Counted from the stretch's first letter, positions 27,165 to 36,523 are shown. The stretch is 64,000 nt of DNA from Gordonia liuliyuniae (GCF_021739025.1 NZ_JAKKOT010000006.1:248001-312000); one strand, 5' to 3'. Notes: generated by a model from the sequence alone, not told the origin. A program made the numbers and translations.

Positions 27165-27919
27165 GCCGTCGCCCCCTGCAGAGTGATGAGCAGGTCGGAG
27201 ATCTGCCGAGGATCCAGGCCTCGGTACTCGCCGACGATGGCGCCGTCGGCCAGTACCAGGATGCGGTCGGCGTACGACGCGGCGACGGGGTCGTGGGTGA
27301 CCATCGCAATCCCCTGCCCGTATTCGCGGGCCGCCGTCGTCAGGAGGGTGAGGACTTCGCGGCTCGTCCGGGTGTCGAGGGCCCCGGTCGGCTCGTCGGC
27401 CAGGATGATCGTCGGACGTCCGGCGAGGGCACGCACGATGGCGACGCGCTGCTGCTGTCCGCCGGACAGTTCGGACGGGAGATGACCGAGCCGGTCGCGT
27501 AGGCCGAGGGAGGTCACCAGGTGGGTGATCCACGACTCCTGCTCGGCGGTCGGCCGATGGCCCGCGAGGATGAACGGCAGCCGGATGTTCTCGTCCGCGG
27601 TCAAGGTCGGCACGAGGTTGAACGACTGGAAGACGAATCCGATCATGGTGCGGCGCAGAATGGTCCGCGCGGTGTCCCCGAGCCCGACGATCGGGTTGGC
27701 GCCCAACCAGATCTGACCGGCCGACGCCTCGTCGAGGCCGGCCATCACGTTCATGAGCGTCGACTTGCCGGACCCGGACGGGCCCATGACGGCGGTGAAC
27801 TCGCGCCGGTTGATGTCGACGCTCACGTCGCGGAGCGCATGGATCGGGTTGGCCGGGTCGCCGTATGTGCGGGACACGTTGTGGAGCGTGACCGCGGCGA
27901 TGCGTTCGATGGTGTTCAT
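27161..27919 (-). CDS. ABC transporter ATP-binding protein
   Basis: Cytosolic ATPase of 252 residues, LolD/MacB-type. Walker A is GPSGSGKST, the signature is LSGGQQQRVAIVRAL, and Walker B is TIILADEPTGALD. ATG at 27919 gives the family start (MNTIERIAAVTLHNVSRTYG, 20 residues). Upstream in-frame codons reach 28057 but would run through the intergenic palindrome. It forms a coupled pair with the permease. Confidence 0.93.
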   Translation of the reverse strand: MNTIERIAAVTLHNVSRTYGDPANPIHALRDVSVDINRREFTAVMGPSGSGKSTLMNVMAGLDEASAGQIWLGANPIVGLGDTARTILRRTMIGFVFQSFNLVPTLTADENIRLPFILAGHRPTAEQESWITHLVTSLGLRDRLGHLPSELSGGQQQRVAIVRALAGRPTIILADEPTGALDTRTSREVLTLLTTAAREYGQGIAMVTHDPVAASYADRILVLADGAIVGEYRGLDPRQISDLLITLQGATA

Positions 27920-27971
27920 GAGGCCAACGATATGACGCTGACCTGCACGAAAACATCCGCCGGATGGCTGG

Positions 27972-28001
27972 TCCGGCGTACATCTCACGATGTACGCCGG
28001 A
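27972..28001. promoter_or_regulatory. 13-base-pair perfect inverted repeat between response regulator and ABC operon
   Basis: TCCGGCGTACATC (27972-27984) and GATGTACGCCGGA (27989-28001) are exact reverse complements around TCAC. They lie six bases after the response-regulator stop and 53 bases upstream of the ATPase start. There is no T-run. It could be the regulator's operator on the ABC promoter, or a terminator of the two-component operon. Confidence 0.6.
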
Positions 28002-28007
28002 GGCGGT

Positions 28008-28652
28008 TCACACCAGGTCGTGCTCGTACGCGTACACCACGAGTTGTACGCGGTCACGGAGCCGCAGCTTGGCGAGGATCCGCGAGATGTGAGTCTTGAC
28101 GGTCGCTTCGGACAGCCACTCGGCCGCCGCGATCTCGGCGTTCGACAGACCTCGGGCGGCGCGTACGAGGATCTCGCGTTCCCTCGGCGTCAACCCCTCG
28201 TACTCGGGCCCGGGATCGGTGGCGCGGCGCGTGCGATGCCGTTCGAACAGTTGGCGGGTGGCGGACGCGGCGACGACCTGGCTTCCGTCGGCGACGGCCC
28301 GGACGGCCGCGAGCAGGAAGTCGGGCTGCGCGTCCTTCAAGACAAACCCGCTGGCGCCCGCCTCGATCGCCGACGCGGCGGCCTCGTCGACGTCGAACGT
28401 CGTGAGGACGAGGACGCGTGGAGCGGCCTCACCCAGTTCTCGGACCAGCGCTGACGTGGCGGTGATGCCGTCGACACCGGGCATCCGCACGTCCATCAGG
28501 ATCACGTCGGGCCGCGCGGCCTCGACCATCGTCGTCACCGCGAGCGCAGACGACTCCTGTGCGACCACCTCGATGTCGGGTTGGCTCTCCAGGATCATCG
28601 CGATGCCGCCGCGGAACAACGGTTGGTCGTCGACGAGGGCGACACGGATCAT
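28008..28652 (-). CDS. NarL/LuxR family response regulator
   Basis: Two-component response regulator of 214 residues. The receiver domain has the acidic pair in VALVDDQP, the phosphorylated Asp54 in LMDVRMPG and a conserved lysine in VLKDAQ. The C-terminal LuxR helix-turn-helix is LTPREREILVRAARGLSNAE, followed by SEATVKTHISRILAKL. The start overlaps the kinase stop by four bases. Its downstream neighbour is the ABC exporter, its most likely target. Confidence 0.93.
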   Translation of the reverse strand: MIRVALVDDQPLFRGGIAMILESQPDIEVVAQESSALAVTTMVEAARPDVILMDVRMPGVDGITATSALVRELGEAAPRVLVLTTFDVDEAAASAIEAGASGFVLKDAQPDFLLAAVRAVADGSQVVAASATRQLFERHRTRRATDPGPEYEGLTPREREILVRAARGLSNAEIAAAEWLSEATVKTHISRILAKLRLRDRVQLVVYAYEHDLV

Positions 28653-29818
28653 CGTGTGGGTCCTTCCGAGGCGGGGATGGTCAGGACGACGAGCCAGCCG
28701 TCGTCGGTTCGAGTGCTCGACAGGCTGCCGCCGACGTGGGCGGCGCGCTCGGTCATCCCGATGATGCCGTGCCGCGCGCCGCCCGGGGCCAGCGGGTCGA
28801 CGGCCACCGTGTTGCCGACGGTGAGCCGACAGCCGTCGGTCCAGTCGTGCGCGACCCGGACCGGCCGTGCGAGATCGCCGTATTTGAGTGCGTTGGTCAG
28901 CGATTCGGTGAGGACCGCGTGGGCGACGTGGACGGTCGCCGCGTCGGTGTCGTCGGCCGATCCCGTCTCAGTGGCCTCGATCGTCATCCCGGCGGCCCGC
29001 ATCCGCGCGAACAGCTGGTCGCGGTCGGCGCGGCTGACTTCACCGACCGTCTCGGTGCTGCGCAGTTCCTCGAGGACGGTGCGCACGTCGGCGAGTGCGT
29101 CCCGCGCAGTGTCGGCGATGACTCCCAGAGCGTCTCGCGCCGCGTCGGGGTTGGCCGCGAGCGTGTATTTGGCGCCCTCGGCCTGCGCGATGACGACGGC
29201 GAGCGAATGCGCGACCACGTCGTGCATGTCGCGCGCCAACCGCGACCGCTCGGACTGCTCGTCGTACAGATCGAGCATTCGTCGCCGTTCCAGTTCGGCG
29301 ATCGTCTCGCTCACCTCGGCCGCAGCCACACTGCGGCGCTGATATCCGACGAAGCCCGCCGTCCACCCGCCGACGACGAAGACTGCACTGCCGACGATCC
29401 CGAAGGCCGTCCCCCACACAGTGTCGCCGTCGCCGAGCGCGAAGTCGCCGTACGCGTGCGGGAGAATCGCTCCGGCGACGATCGATCCGACGACCGCGAC
29501 ACCGAACGAGCATCGCCGGACGCGCCGATCGGGATGCCCGCCCGCGGTGAAGAACATCGGCGCGTACATCACCGACAGCGCGGTGACCTGGAGCATGGCG
29601 ACCTGCACCACCGCGGACGCGACCGCGGCGGCCATCATCGCGCTGGGCCCGACACGCCGGACAGCGAGCGCGACCGTGATGAGTCCACCCGCGATGTAGG
29701 TCTGCGGACCCGTGCCCGCGTCGGACATCGCCACGACGAATCCGACGAGCCCTGCGACCACGACGTCGAACGCGACCGACGACCGGCGCAAGTCGGGCGC
29801 GGCCAACGGATCTCTCAC
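28649..29818 (-). CDS. Sensor histidine kinase (HisKA_3 family)
   Basis: Membrane kinase of 389 residues. Five to six hydrophobic segments fill the first 150 residues with short loops, so it senses within the membrane. The dimerisation/phosphoacceptor motif RDMHDVVAHSL supplies the histidine (about residue 199). The ATP-binding domain has LTNALKYGD and GARHGIIGMTERA. The GTG start at 29818 lies one base from the 3' end of an upstream tRNA, leaving no room for a ribosome-binding site. The pair resembles LiaS/VraS-type envelope-stress systems. Confidence 0.88.
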   Translation of the reverse strand: MRDPLAAPDLRRSSVAFDVVVAGLVGFVVAMSDAGTGPQTYIAGGLITVALAVRRVGPSAMMAAAVASAVVQVAMLQVTALSVMYAPMFFTAGGHPDRRVRRCSFGVAVVGSIVAGAILPHAYGDFALGDGDTVWGTAFGIVGSAVFVVGGWTAGFVGYQRRSVAAAEVSETIAELERRRMLDLYDEQSERSRLARDMHDVVAHSLAVVIAQAEGAKYTLAANPDAARDALGVIADTARDALADVRTVLEELRSTETVGEVSRADRDQLFARMRAAGMTIEATETGSADDTDAATVHVAHAVLTESLTNALKYGDLARPVRVAHDWTDGCRLTVGNTVAVDPLAPGGARHGIIGMTERAAHVGGSLSSTRTDDGWLVVLTIPASEGPTR

Positions 29819-29819
29819 G

Positions 29820-29894
29820 TGCCCCGTGTCGGGCTCGAACCGACGAATGACCGCTTTATGAGAGCGGGGCCTTAACCAACTTGGCTAACGGGGC
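29820..29894 (-). tRNA. tRNA with CAT anticodon (elongator Met, or Ile2)
   Basis: On the minus strand, acceptor GCCCCGT pairs with ACGGGGC, the anticodon stem CCGCT/AGCGG holds CTCATAA with CAT (29858-29860), and the T-loop is GGTTCGAGCC. The anticodon stem lacks the three G-C pairs of an initiator tRNA and the first acceptor pair is normal. It is therefore elongator tRNA-Met, or a lysidine-modified tRNA-Ile. Confidence 0.92.
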
Positions 29895-29903
29895 GGTCCC
29901 ACA

Positions 29904-31922
29904 TTACCGGGACATCTCCGCGAAGTCGCGCTGGGCCCGCTTCTGCGTGTACCGGTACAGACCCCCGACGAGCAGAACGAAGACGACGATGCCGACCAGC
30001 TGCGCCGAATCGCCGTAGCCGTCGCCGAGCACCGACATCGGTGCGTCGTCACCGGTCGCCGCGACGACGCCGGCGAAGATCACACCGTAGATGCTCTCGC
30101 CGACGATTAGCCCAGTCGCGAGGAGCACGCCGAGCCGCTTCTTCCGTGTCCCGTCGACAGCGTCCCGGTCGGCCCACTTGTCGTAGTAGCGCCCGATGAA
30201 GGCGCCGATCGGGATCACCAGCGTCAACGCCATCGGCAGGTACATGCCCATGCCGACGGCCAGCGGCGGCAGGCGCAGAGTCGACGTGCTGCGTTTGAGC
30301 ACTTCGTCGACGATGATCACGCCGACGCCGATGAGCGCGCCGAGCCCGACGAGCGCCCAGTTGAGGTCACCGCCGAACACGCCCTTGGCGAGCGTCGACA
30401 TCAGGTTCGCTTGCGGCGCGGACAGTGTGCCGTCGGCGCCGTTGGCGTTGGTGCTGCCGACGAACCCGAACGCGTTGTTCATCAGGCTCAAAATCGGCGG
30501 AATGATCGCCGCACCGAAGAGCACCCCGACGATCAGCGCCACCTGCTGTTTCCACGGGGTGGCGCCGACGAGCTGTCCGGTCTTGAGATCCTGCAGGTTG
30601 TCGTTCGAGATGGTCGCGACTCCGAACACGACGGACGCGGTGAACAGCGTGTAGGCCACCAGCGCCTCGATCTCCGACGGGTCGCTCGTCGACCCGTGCG
30701 TCACCTTGATCAACAGCGCCGCGCACAGGACGACGAGGATGCCGACGCCGGAGATCGGGCTGTTCGACGAACCGATCAGACCGGCCATGTAGCCGCAGAC
30801 GGCGGCGACGACGAGACCGATGAGCAGGACGAAGGCGATGCTGACGGCGACGATGCCGCCGAGTGAGTCGGAGATGTGCGAGTCGGCGGCGAAGTCCCAC
30901 AACAGCCAACCGATCGGGATCATCGCGACGACCACGGTCAGACCGACCCACTGGATCGGGATGTCGCGTTCGGTGATGTCGACTTCGGTGCCGCCTCTGC
31001 GGGCCTTGGAGCTGGCCATGGCGGCGATGATGCCCTTGAGGATGGGACCGATGACTGTGGCGAGCGTCCAGATCGCGGCAACGGCGATCGCGCCCGCGCC
31101 GACCATCCGGACTTCGTTGGAGAAGACGCCGTCGACGAAGTCGAGTAGCGACTCGTCGCCCTGCCCCACGCCCCACGTGCGGATCGGCAGCATGACGAAG
31201 AACGAGATCACCAGGCCGACGAGCATCGCGATGCCGACGGCGACGCCGACGAGGTGGCCGACGCCGATGAGCGCGAGCGACAGGCTGCCGCTGAGCATGG
31301 TTGCGCCCGATCCCACCTTGAACGCGACGGACGCTTCGGTCGCGAGCAGCTTCAACGATCCCAGCAGGGAGAAAATCGCCGCGCCGAGCGAACCGACCAC
31401 GATCGCCCGCATGCCGCCGCGGTTCTGGTCGACCCCGTTCGTGTCGCTGCCCGATTCGTGATCGGTTGCCGCTTCACCGACTTTGAGGACTTCCGCGGCG
31501 GCGACGCCTTCGGGGTACGGCAGATCCGATCCGGTGACGAGCGCGCGCCGCACGGGGATCGAGTACATGACGCCGAGAATGCCGCCTATCGCACAGACCG
31601 CGACGGTCGTCCAGTACGGGAACCCGCTCCACCAGCCGATCATGATGAGACCGGGCAGCACGAACACGATCGCCGACAGGGTGCCCGCAGCGGAAGCGAT
31701 CGTCTGGACGATGTTGTTCTCGACGATCGAATGATCACGGAAGTACCGGAGCACTGACATCGAGATGACGGCGGCGGGGATCGCGGTGGCGAACGTCAGC
31801 CCGACCTTCAAGCCGAGATAGACGTTGGCGGCGGTGAACACCAGTGTGATGAGTCCACCGAGGACGACGGCGCGGCCGGTCAGCTCGCGCGCAGTCGACC
31901 GCGCCTTAGTAGGTGCAGACAA
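29904..31922 (-). CDS. OPT family oligopeptide transporter
   Basis: Integral membrane transporter of 672 residues with about 15 hydrophobic helices. The N-terminal TFATAIPAAVISM and the NNIVQTIASAAGT segment are hallmarks of the bacterial OPT branch. The family imports small peptides or metal chelates in exchange with protons. It stands alone between the tRNA and dnaG. The substrate cannot be told from sequence. Confidence 0.88.
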   Translation of the reverse strand: MSAPTKARSTARELTGRAVVLGGLITLVFTAANVYLGLKVGLTFATAIPAAVISMSVLRYFRDHSIVENNIVQTIASAAGTLSAIVFVLPGLIMIGWWSGFPYWTTVAVCAIGGILGVMYSIPVRRALVTGSDLPYPEGVAAAEVLKVGEAATDHESGSDTNGVDQNRGGMRAIVVGSLGAAIFSLLGSLKLLATEASVAFKVGSGATMLSGSLSLALIGVGHLVGVAVGIAMLVGLVISFFVMLPIRTWGVGQGDESLLDFVDGVFSNEVRMVGAGAIAVAAIWTLATVIGPILKGIIAAMASSKARRGGTEVDITERDIPIQWVGLTVVVAMIPIGWLLWDFAADSHISDSLGGIVAVSIAFVLLIGLVVAAVCGYMAGLIGSSNSPISGVGILVVLCAALLIKVTHGSTSDPSEIEALVAYTLFTASVVFGVATISNDNLQDLKTGQLVGATPWKQQVALIVGVLFGAAIIPPILSLMNNAFGFVGSTNANGADGTLSAPQANLMSTLAKGVFGGDLNWALVGLGALIGVGVIIVDEVLKRSTSTLRLPPLAVGMGMYLPMALTLVIPIGAFIGRYYDKWADRDAVDGTRKKRLGVLLATGLIVGESIYGVIFAGVVAATGDDAPMSVLGDGYGDSAQLVGIVVFVLLVGGLYRYTQKRAQRDFAEMSR

Positions 31923-32024
31923 GTTCTTCTCCCAACGGGTTGCACTTCACGTCCGCGCCGAGGTCGCCGGCGCTGAACGAAACACGGTGTTACACGTTAA
32001 TTCCCGTGCCGTCGGCGCGTGAAA

Positions 32025-32045
32025 GACCTCTCCGAATCGGGAGGC
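32025..32045 (-). terminator. Possible terminator after dnaG
   Basis: On the minus strand, CCTCCCGA pairs with TCGGAGAGG with one bulged base, followed by TCTTTC, about 13 bases after the dnaG stop. This is a modest candidate. Confidence 0.4.
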
Positions 32046-32057
32046 TTTGTCCGAATA

Positions 32058-33950
32058 CTAGGCGCCGGCCTCGAACGTCTGCTCGAGCAGGCTCCGCCGG
32101 TACGCCTCGAGTGCGACGAGGTCCCCGAACAGCGCGTTGTATCCGTCCGCATCGCCCCCCGGGGACATGCGACGCAGCTTGGACTTGATGTCGGCGATCT
32201 GCGATCCGATCCACACCTCCTGCGAGCGTGCGAGGACGCTCGAGATGTACCGCGGGATCTTATCCTCCTCCACCGGCATCGGCTCCACCGCCAGCTCCGT
32301 GACGAGCGGTGTGAACGCCTGATCGTCGACCGCCTGGATCACCGCATCGACCCAAGTGGGACCGCTGAGTCCGCTCGCGGCGCCGCCTGCGGCGGCGACC
32401 GCCCGACGCAGCCGCAGATACGCCGGATCCGAGAAGCACTCGCCGGGCAGGGAATCGAAGACGGTGCCCGCGATCGACGGGTACTGCAGTGCCGCTTTGA
32501 GTGCTTCGCGCTGGGCCCACAGGCGCGGATCGTTGGGCAGCGGTCGCGCGGTGGGCGGCGGCGACATCGCCTCGGGGCGCACCCGACCACGGCCGCCGCG
32601 TCCGTTCTGGCTGCCGCGACCGGATTTGGCCATTCCGCGCACGCGAGAGAGCACCTGGCCGACGTCGTCCCAACCGACCCAGCCGGCGAGTTGGCGGGCG
32701 TACTCGTCACGGAGTGCGACGTCGCGGATCCGGGACACCACCGGGACGGTGTCGCGCAGCGCGGCGACTCGCCCCTCGGCGGTGTCGAGGTCGTGCTTGC
32801 GCAGCAGCGCCTTGATCGCGAACTCGAACATCGGGATGCGCCGTGCGATGAGGTCCCGGACGGCGGCGTCGCCCGACCGCTGCCGCAGATCGCACGGGTC
32901 CATGCCGTCGGGAGCGACGGCGACGAACGTCTGACCCGCGATCGACTGTTCGCCTTCGAACGCCTTCAGCGCGGCCGCCTGCCCCGCCTCGTCTCCGTCG
33001 AAGGTGTAGATCACCTCGCCGCGGAAGTACGAGTCGTCCATCATCAGGCGGCGAATCAACGCGAGGTGGTCCTCGCCGAACGCGGTGCCGCACGAGGCGA
33101 CGGCGGTGTGCACGCCTGCCGCCTGCATCGCCATGACATCGGTGTATCCCTCGACGACGACCACCTGATGGCCCTTCGCGATGGACTTCTTCGCGAGGTC
33201 CAGCCCGAAGAGCACCTGCGATTTCTTGTACAGCATGGTCTCCGGCGTGTTCATGTACTTGCCGAGCTGATCGTCGTCGAACAGCTTGCGGGCGCCGAAG
33301 CCAATGACGTCGCCCCCCAGGTTGCGGATAGGCCACAGGAGTCGACGGTGGAACCGGTCGATGGGGCCTTTGCGCCCCATCTTCGCCAGGCCTGCGGCCT
33401 CCAGTTCGGCGAACGTGAATCCCTGCGACTGCAGCGCACGGGTCATGGTGTCCCAGCCGGCCGGAGCGTACCCGCAGCCGAAGGTCTGCGCGCTCGCCTC
33501 ATCGAATCCGCGTCCGGCGAGAAAGTCTCGGGCGACCTGGGCGTCGGGGCCGCGGAGCTGTTCCGCGTAGTACCTCTGTGCGGCCGCGTTCACCGCGACG
33601 AGCCGGGCGCGGGTGCCGCGGTCGCGGTTGATCGCCGTCCCGCCACCCTCGTAATTGATGCGGTACCCGATCCGGTCGGCGAGCTGTTCGACGGCCTCGA
33701 CGAAACCGACGTGCTCCTGCTTCTGCAGGAACGAGTAGACGTCCCCGCCCTCGCCGCACCCGAAACAGTGGAAGTGCCCGTGATTGGGACGCACGTGGAA
33801 CGACGGACTCTTCTCGTCGTGGAAGGGGCACAGACCCTTCATGCTGTCGGCGCCCGCGTTACGCAGAGCGACGTAGTCGCCGATGACGTCCTCGATACGC
33901 GTCTGTTCACGGATCGCCGTGATGTCGCTATCTGGAATACGTCCTGGCAC
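32058..33950 (-). CDS. dnaG: DNA primase
   Basis: Synthesises RNA primers at the replication fork. At 630 residues it is close to the mycobacterial length. The N-terminal CHC2 zinc finger is visible as CPFHDEKSPSFHV followed by CFGCGEGGD (about residues 40-65). The TOPRIM core has VVEGYTDVMAM near residue 262 and YTFDGDEAG near 310. The C-terminal helicase-binding domain follows a Gly/Arg-rich linker. The GTG at 33950 is chosen because it gives the canonical start PGRIPDSDI; the frame stays open upstream but that part is unlike the family. Confidence 0.95.
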   Translation of the reverse strand: MPGRIPDSDITAIREQTRIEDVIGDYVALRNAGADSMKGLCPFHDEKSPSFHVRPNHGHFHCFGCGEGGDVYSFLQKQEHVGFVEAVEQLADRIGYRINYEGGGTAINRDRGTRARLVAVNAAAQRYYAEQLRGPDAQVARDFLAGRGFDEASAQTFGCGYAPAGWDTMTRALQSQGFTFAELEAAGLAKMGRKGPIDRFHRRLLWPIRNLGGDVIGFGARKLFDDDQLGKYMNTPETMLYKKSQVLFGLDLAKKSIAKGHQVVVVEGYTDVMAMQAAGVHTAVASCGTAFGEDHLALIRRLMMDDSYFRGEVIYTFDGDEAGQAAALKAFEGEQSIAGQTFVAVAPDGMDPCDLRQRSGDAAVRDLIARRIPMFEFAIKALLRKHDLDTAEGRVAALRDTVPVVSRIRDVALRDEYARQLAGWVGWDDVGQVLSRVRGMAKSGRGSQNGRGGRGRVRPEAMSPPPTARPLPNDPRLWAQREALKAALQYPSIAGTVFDSLPGECFSDPAYLRLRRAVAAAGGAASGLSGPTWVDAVIQAVDDQAFTPLVTELAVEPMPVEEDKIPRYISSVLARSQEVWIGSQIADIKSKLRRMSPGGDADGYNALFGDLVALEAYRRSLLEQTFEAGA

Positions 33951-34033
33951 GCCACCACTGTAGCCATTGACGTCGGGCGTCCCCCTGGCGACACAGTTCT
34001 GTCGGACCCGCCCCCTATAGTTCCCCTCAAGAT

Positions 34034-34056
34034 CGAACACATGAACGAACACATGA
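34034..34056 (+). repeat. Direct repeat just upstream of the DUF4262 gene
   Basis: CGAACACATGA occurs at 34034-34044 and 34046-34056, a 12-base period, eight bases before the ribosome-binding site AGGAG at 34065-34069. It could be a regulator site; this is inference. Confidence 0.5.
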
Positions 34057-34075
34057 CCGGATGAAGGAGTTGACC

Positions 34076-34561
34076 ATGTGTGAATTCGACCCCCGCTGCG
34101 GCGGGTCCGACGATCTGATCGGTCATGCGCTGTCGCTGATCGCCTCCGGTTCGTGGGCGGTGACCGGCGTGTACGGCGACGAGTCGTCCGCACCCGTCGC
34201 CTACACCTCGGGTCTCACCGAGCTCGGCCGTCCCGAACTCGTCGTCACCGGCGTCGATCCCGAACACGCGGGCCCGGTGCTCAATGAGGCAGCCGCGCGT
34301 GTGGTGTTGACGCCCGCGTTCGGCGCGGGCACGACGATCGACGGCATGCGATCCACGAACGGCTATCGATTGACCGCGATCGACGTGATCGACGCATCAC
34401 CTATGCGCGTGACGTCGCTGCTGTTCGGCCAGTCGTTCCAGGCCGTGCAGTTGGTCTGGCCCGATCGTGACGGCCGCCTGCCGTGGGACCGTGGTTACGC
34501 ACTCGTCCCGGACGAACAGCCGTTGCTCGGTGTCGCTACTCCTTCAGCAGGAGCCAGATGA
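34076..34561 (+). CDS. DUF4262 family protein
   Basis: Cytosolic protein of 161 residues. AYTSGLTELGRPELVVTG, FQAVQLVWPDRDGRLPWD and DEQPLLG are characteristic of the DUF4262 family, whose function is unknown. AGGAG at 34065-34069 gives ideal spacing to ATG 34076, so this start is preferred to the in-frame ATG at 34061. The 3' end overlaps the convergent FecCD permease gene by 26 bases. Confidence 0.8.
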   Translation: MCEFDPRCGGSDDLIGHALSLIASGSWAVTGVYGDESSAPVAYTSGLTELGRPELVVTGVDPEHAGPVLNEAAARVVLTPAFGAGTTIDGMRSTNGYRLTAIDVIDASPMRVTSLLFGQSFQAVQLVWPDRDGRLPWDRGYALVPDEQPLLGVATPSAGAR

Positions 34562-35522
34562 GGTAGAGACCGCCCAGGGTCACCGTCACGGCGCCGACCG
34601 GCGGCGACACGTCGCCGAGCAGGTGTTGCGCGGTCAGGTCGCCGACAGCCAGGACGGCCGCGCCGACCAAGGCCGACCCGGTCACGGTCAACGACGGGCT
34701 GCGCACCAAGCGCTTCGCGATCTGCGGAGCTGCCAGCGAGACGAACGCGATCGGTCCGGCGACCGCGGTCACGATCGCGGTGAACACGACACCGACGAGA
34801 ACCATCACGAGCTTGGCCCGCTCCACTCGGACGCCGAGCGACGCGGCCGTCTCCTCCCCGAGTTCGAACGCTCGCATCACGTGCGACAGCGGCCCGAGAA
34901 CGCACGCCATGACGAGCGCGATGCAGGTGACGGCGACCAGCGGGGTCCACGTCATTCCGTTGAGGCTGCCCGCGCCCCAGATCGCGGCACGCATCGACTC
35001 GTCCAGATCGGCGCGAACCGCGAACCACTGGTTGAACGACGAGAGCACCGCGCTGACGGCGATGCCGACAATGATCAGCCGGAAGCCGGCGAGACCGCCA
35101 CGGTAGGCGAACACGAACACCGCGAACGCGGCGACGATGCTGCCGACGACCGCGCCGACCGCGACTTCACCGAACCCCGAACCACCGACCATGAGGACGA
35201 TGATGACGCCGGTGTACGCGCCCGAGTTGAGTCCGATGACATCCGGACTGCCCAGCGCGTTCCGGGTGAGGGACTGGAAGATCATGCCGCTGACGCCGAG
35301 GCACGCGCCGAACACTGGAGCCGCCAACGCACGCGGCGCGCGCCAGTCGAAGACGAGTCGATCACGTGCACTTCCGTCCCCGGTCAGCAGCTCGACGATG
35401 TCCGCGACAGTCAGGCCCGACCGGCCAACCATCAACGACACCGCGAAGCAGACGACGATCACGACGACGGTCAGGAGATTGACGGTCCATATCCGCGAGC
35501 GCACCGCTGTCCGGGCCGTCAC
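34536..35522 (-). CDS. FecCD-family siderophore ABC permease (second)
   Basis: Inner-membrane permease of 328 residues with about ten helices. Family motifs include RAPRALAAPVFGACLGVSG and QSLTRNALGSPDVIGL near the N-terminus, and GPIAFVSLAAPQIAKRLV, which contacts the ATPase, near the C-terminus. It overlaps the upstream permease gene by four bases, so the two are coupled and probably form a heterodimer. It is the last gene of the siderophore operon; no ATPase gene follows. Confidence 0.9.
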   Translation of the reverse strand: MTARTAVRSRIWTVNLLTVVVIVVCFAVSLMVGRSGLTVADIVELLTGDGSARDRLVFDWRAPRALAAPVFGACLGVSGMIFQSLTRNALGSPDVIGLNSGAYTGVIIVLMVGGSGFGEVAVGAVVGSIVAAFAVFVFAYRGGLAGFRLIIVGIAVSAVLSSFNQWFAVRADLDESMRAAIWGAGSLNGMTWTPLVAVTCIALVMACVLGPLSHVMRAFELGEETAASLGVRVERAKLVMVLVGVVFTAIVTAVAGPIAFVSLAAPQIAKRLVRSPSLTVTGSALVGAAVLAVGDLTAQHLLGDVSPPVGAVTVTLGGLYLIWLLLKE

Positions 35523-36523
35523 AGCTTCGCCCTCCGACGTACCAACCAGATCAGGATCGGTGCGCCGATCACCGGCATCACCACGCCGACCTGCAGTTCA
35601 GCCGGCCACACCACCAGCCTGCCGACGATGTCCGCGGCGAGCAGGAGCGACGGACCGACCACTGCGGAGAACACGATCACCCACCGCTGATCGGCGCCTG
35701 CGACGAGGCGGACCGCGTGGGGCACCATGAGCCCGACGAAGGCGATCGGGCCTGCTGCCGCTGTCGCCGCACCGCACAGCAGAACCAGGGACACGAGCCC
35801 GGCGACCCTCGTGGCGTGCACGCGTGCTCCGATCGATCGGGCGACGTCGTCACCGAGTGCGAGCGCGTTCAACGATCGCGCGCCCGCGATCGCCAGAACC
35901 AAGCCGACGACGATGAACGGCGCGATGAACGCGACCGTCCCCGTCGGCCGATCCGCGATGGTTCCGACCCCCCAGAAGCGGACGTGTTCGAAGCGTGCGG
36001 GGTTCACCAGCGACAGGCTCTGACTCATTCCGTTGAACACCGCGGTGACCGCGACACCGACGAGGGTCAACCGGAGCGGGGTGGCCCCGCCTGCCCCTCG
36101 CGCGGACACCGCGGCCACCAGGAGCGCGGCGACGACCGCTCCGATCAGGGCGAGCCAGATGAACTGTCCGATCTCGGTCAACCCCAGGTAGGCGACGCCG
36201 ACGGCGACCGCCAGCCCGGCGCCGGCGTTGACGCCGAGGATGCCGGGGTCGGCGAGTGGATTCCGCGTGACCGCCTGCATGAGGGCGCCGGCGACACCGA
36301 GGCCCGCGCCGACCATGATCCCGATGAGCGTGCGGGGCACCCGGACATCGACGACGGTGATGTGATCGATCCCACCGTCTGAGCCCGTCCCGTCCGCTCC
36401 GCGCAACGCGTCCCACACCGTCGACAGCGGCAGCTGCGCCGACCCGATCGCGAGGCTGAGAGCGCACAGTCCCGCGAGGACGACGAGCGCCGCAGCCAAC
36501 GCAGCGAATCGCCGGGCTCTCAC
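35519..36523 (-). CDS. FecCD-family siderophore ABC permease (first)
   Basis: Inner-membrane permease of 334 residues. RVPRTLIGIMVGAGLGVAGA, QAVTRNPLADPGILGVN and GPIAFVGLMVPHAVRLV are the family signatures. GTG at 36523 overlaps the stop of the upstream reductase-like gene by four bases and begins the hydrophobic sequence directly, so it is preferred to an earlier in-frame codon at 36568. It partners with the next permease for ferric-siderophore uptake. Confidence 0.9.
   Translation of the reverse strand: MRARRFAALAAALVVLAGLCALSLAIGSAQLPLSTVWDALRGADGTGSDGGIDHITVVDVRVPRTLIGIMVGAGLGVAGALMQAVTRNPLADPGILGVNAGAGLAVAVGVAYLGLTEIGQFIWLALIGAVVAALLVAAVSARGAGGATPLRLTLVGVAVTAVFNGMSQSLSLVNPARFEHVRFWGVGTIADRPTGTVAFIAPFIVVGLVLAIAGARSLNALALGDDVARSIGARVHATRVAGLVSLVLLCGAATAAAGPIAFVGLMVPHAVRLVAGADQRWVIVFSAVVGPSLLLAADIVGRLVVWPAELQVGVVMPVIGAPILIWLVRRRAKL

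Noticed and set aside
27165..27983. Upstream in-frame extension of the ABC permease
   Set aside because: It overlaps the ATPase gene in another frame and is Arg/His-rich. The ATGA overlap at 27161-27164 marks the true start.
32019..34064. A 681-residue plus-strand open frame over dnaG
   Set aside because: It is antisense to DnaG, whose zinc finger and TOPRIM motifs are clear.
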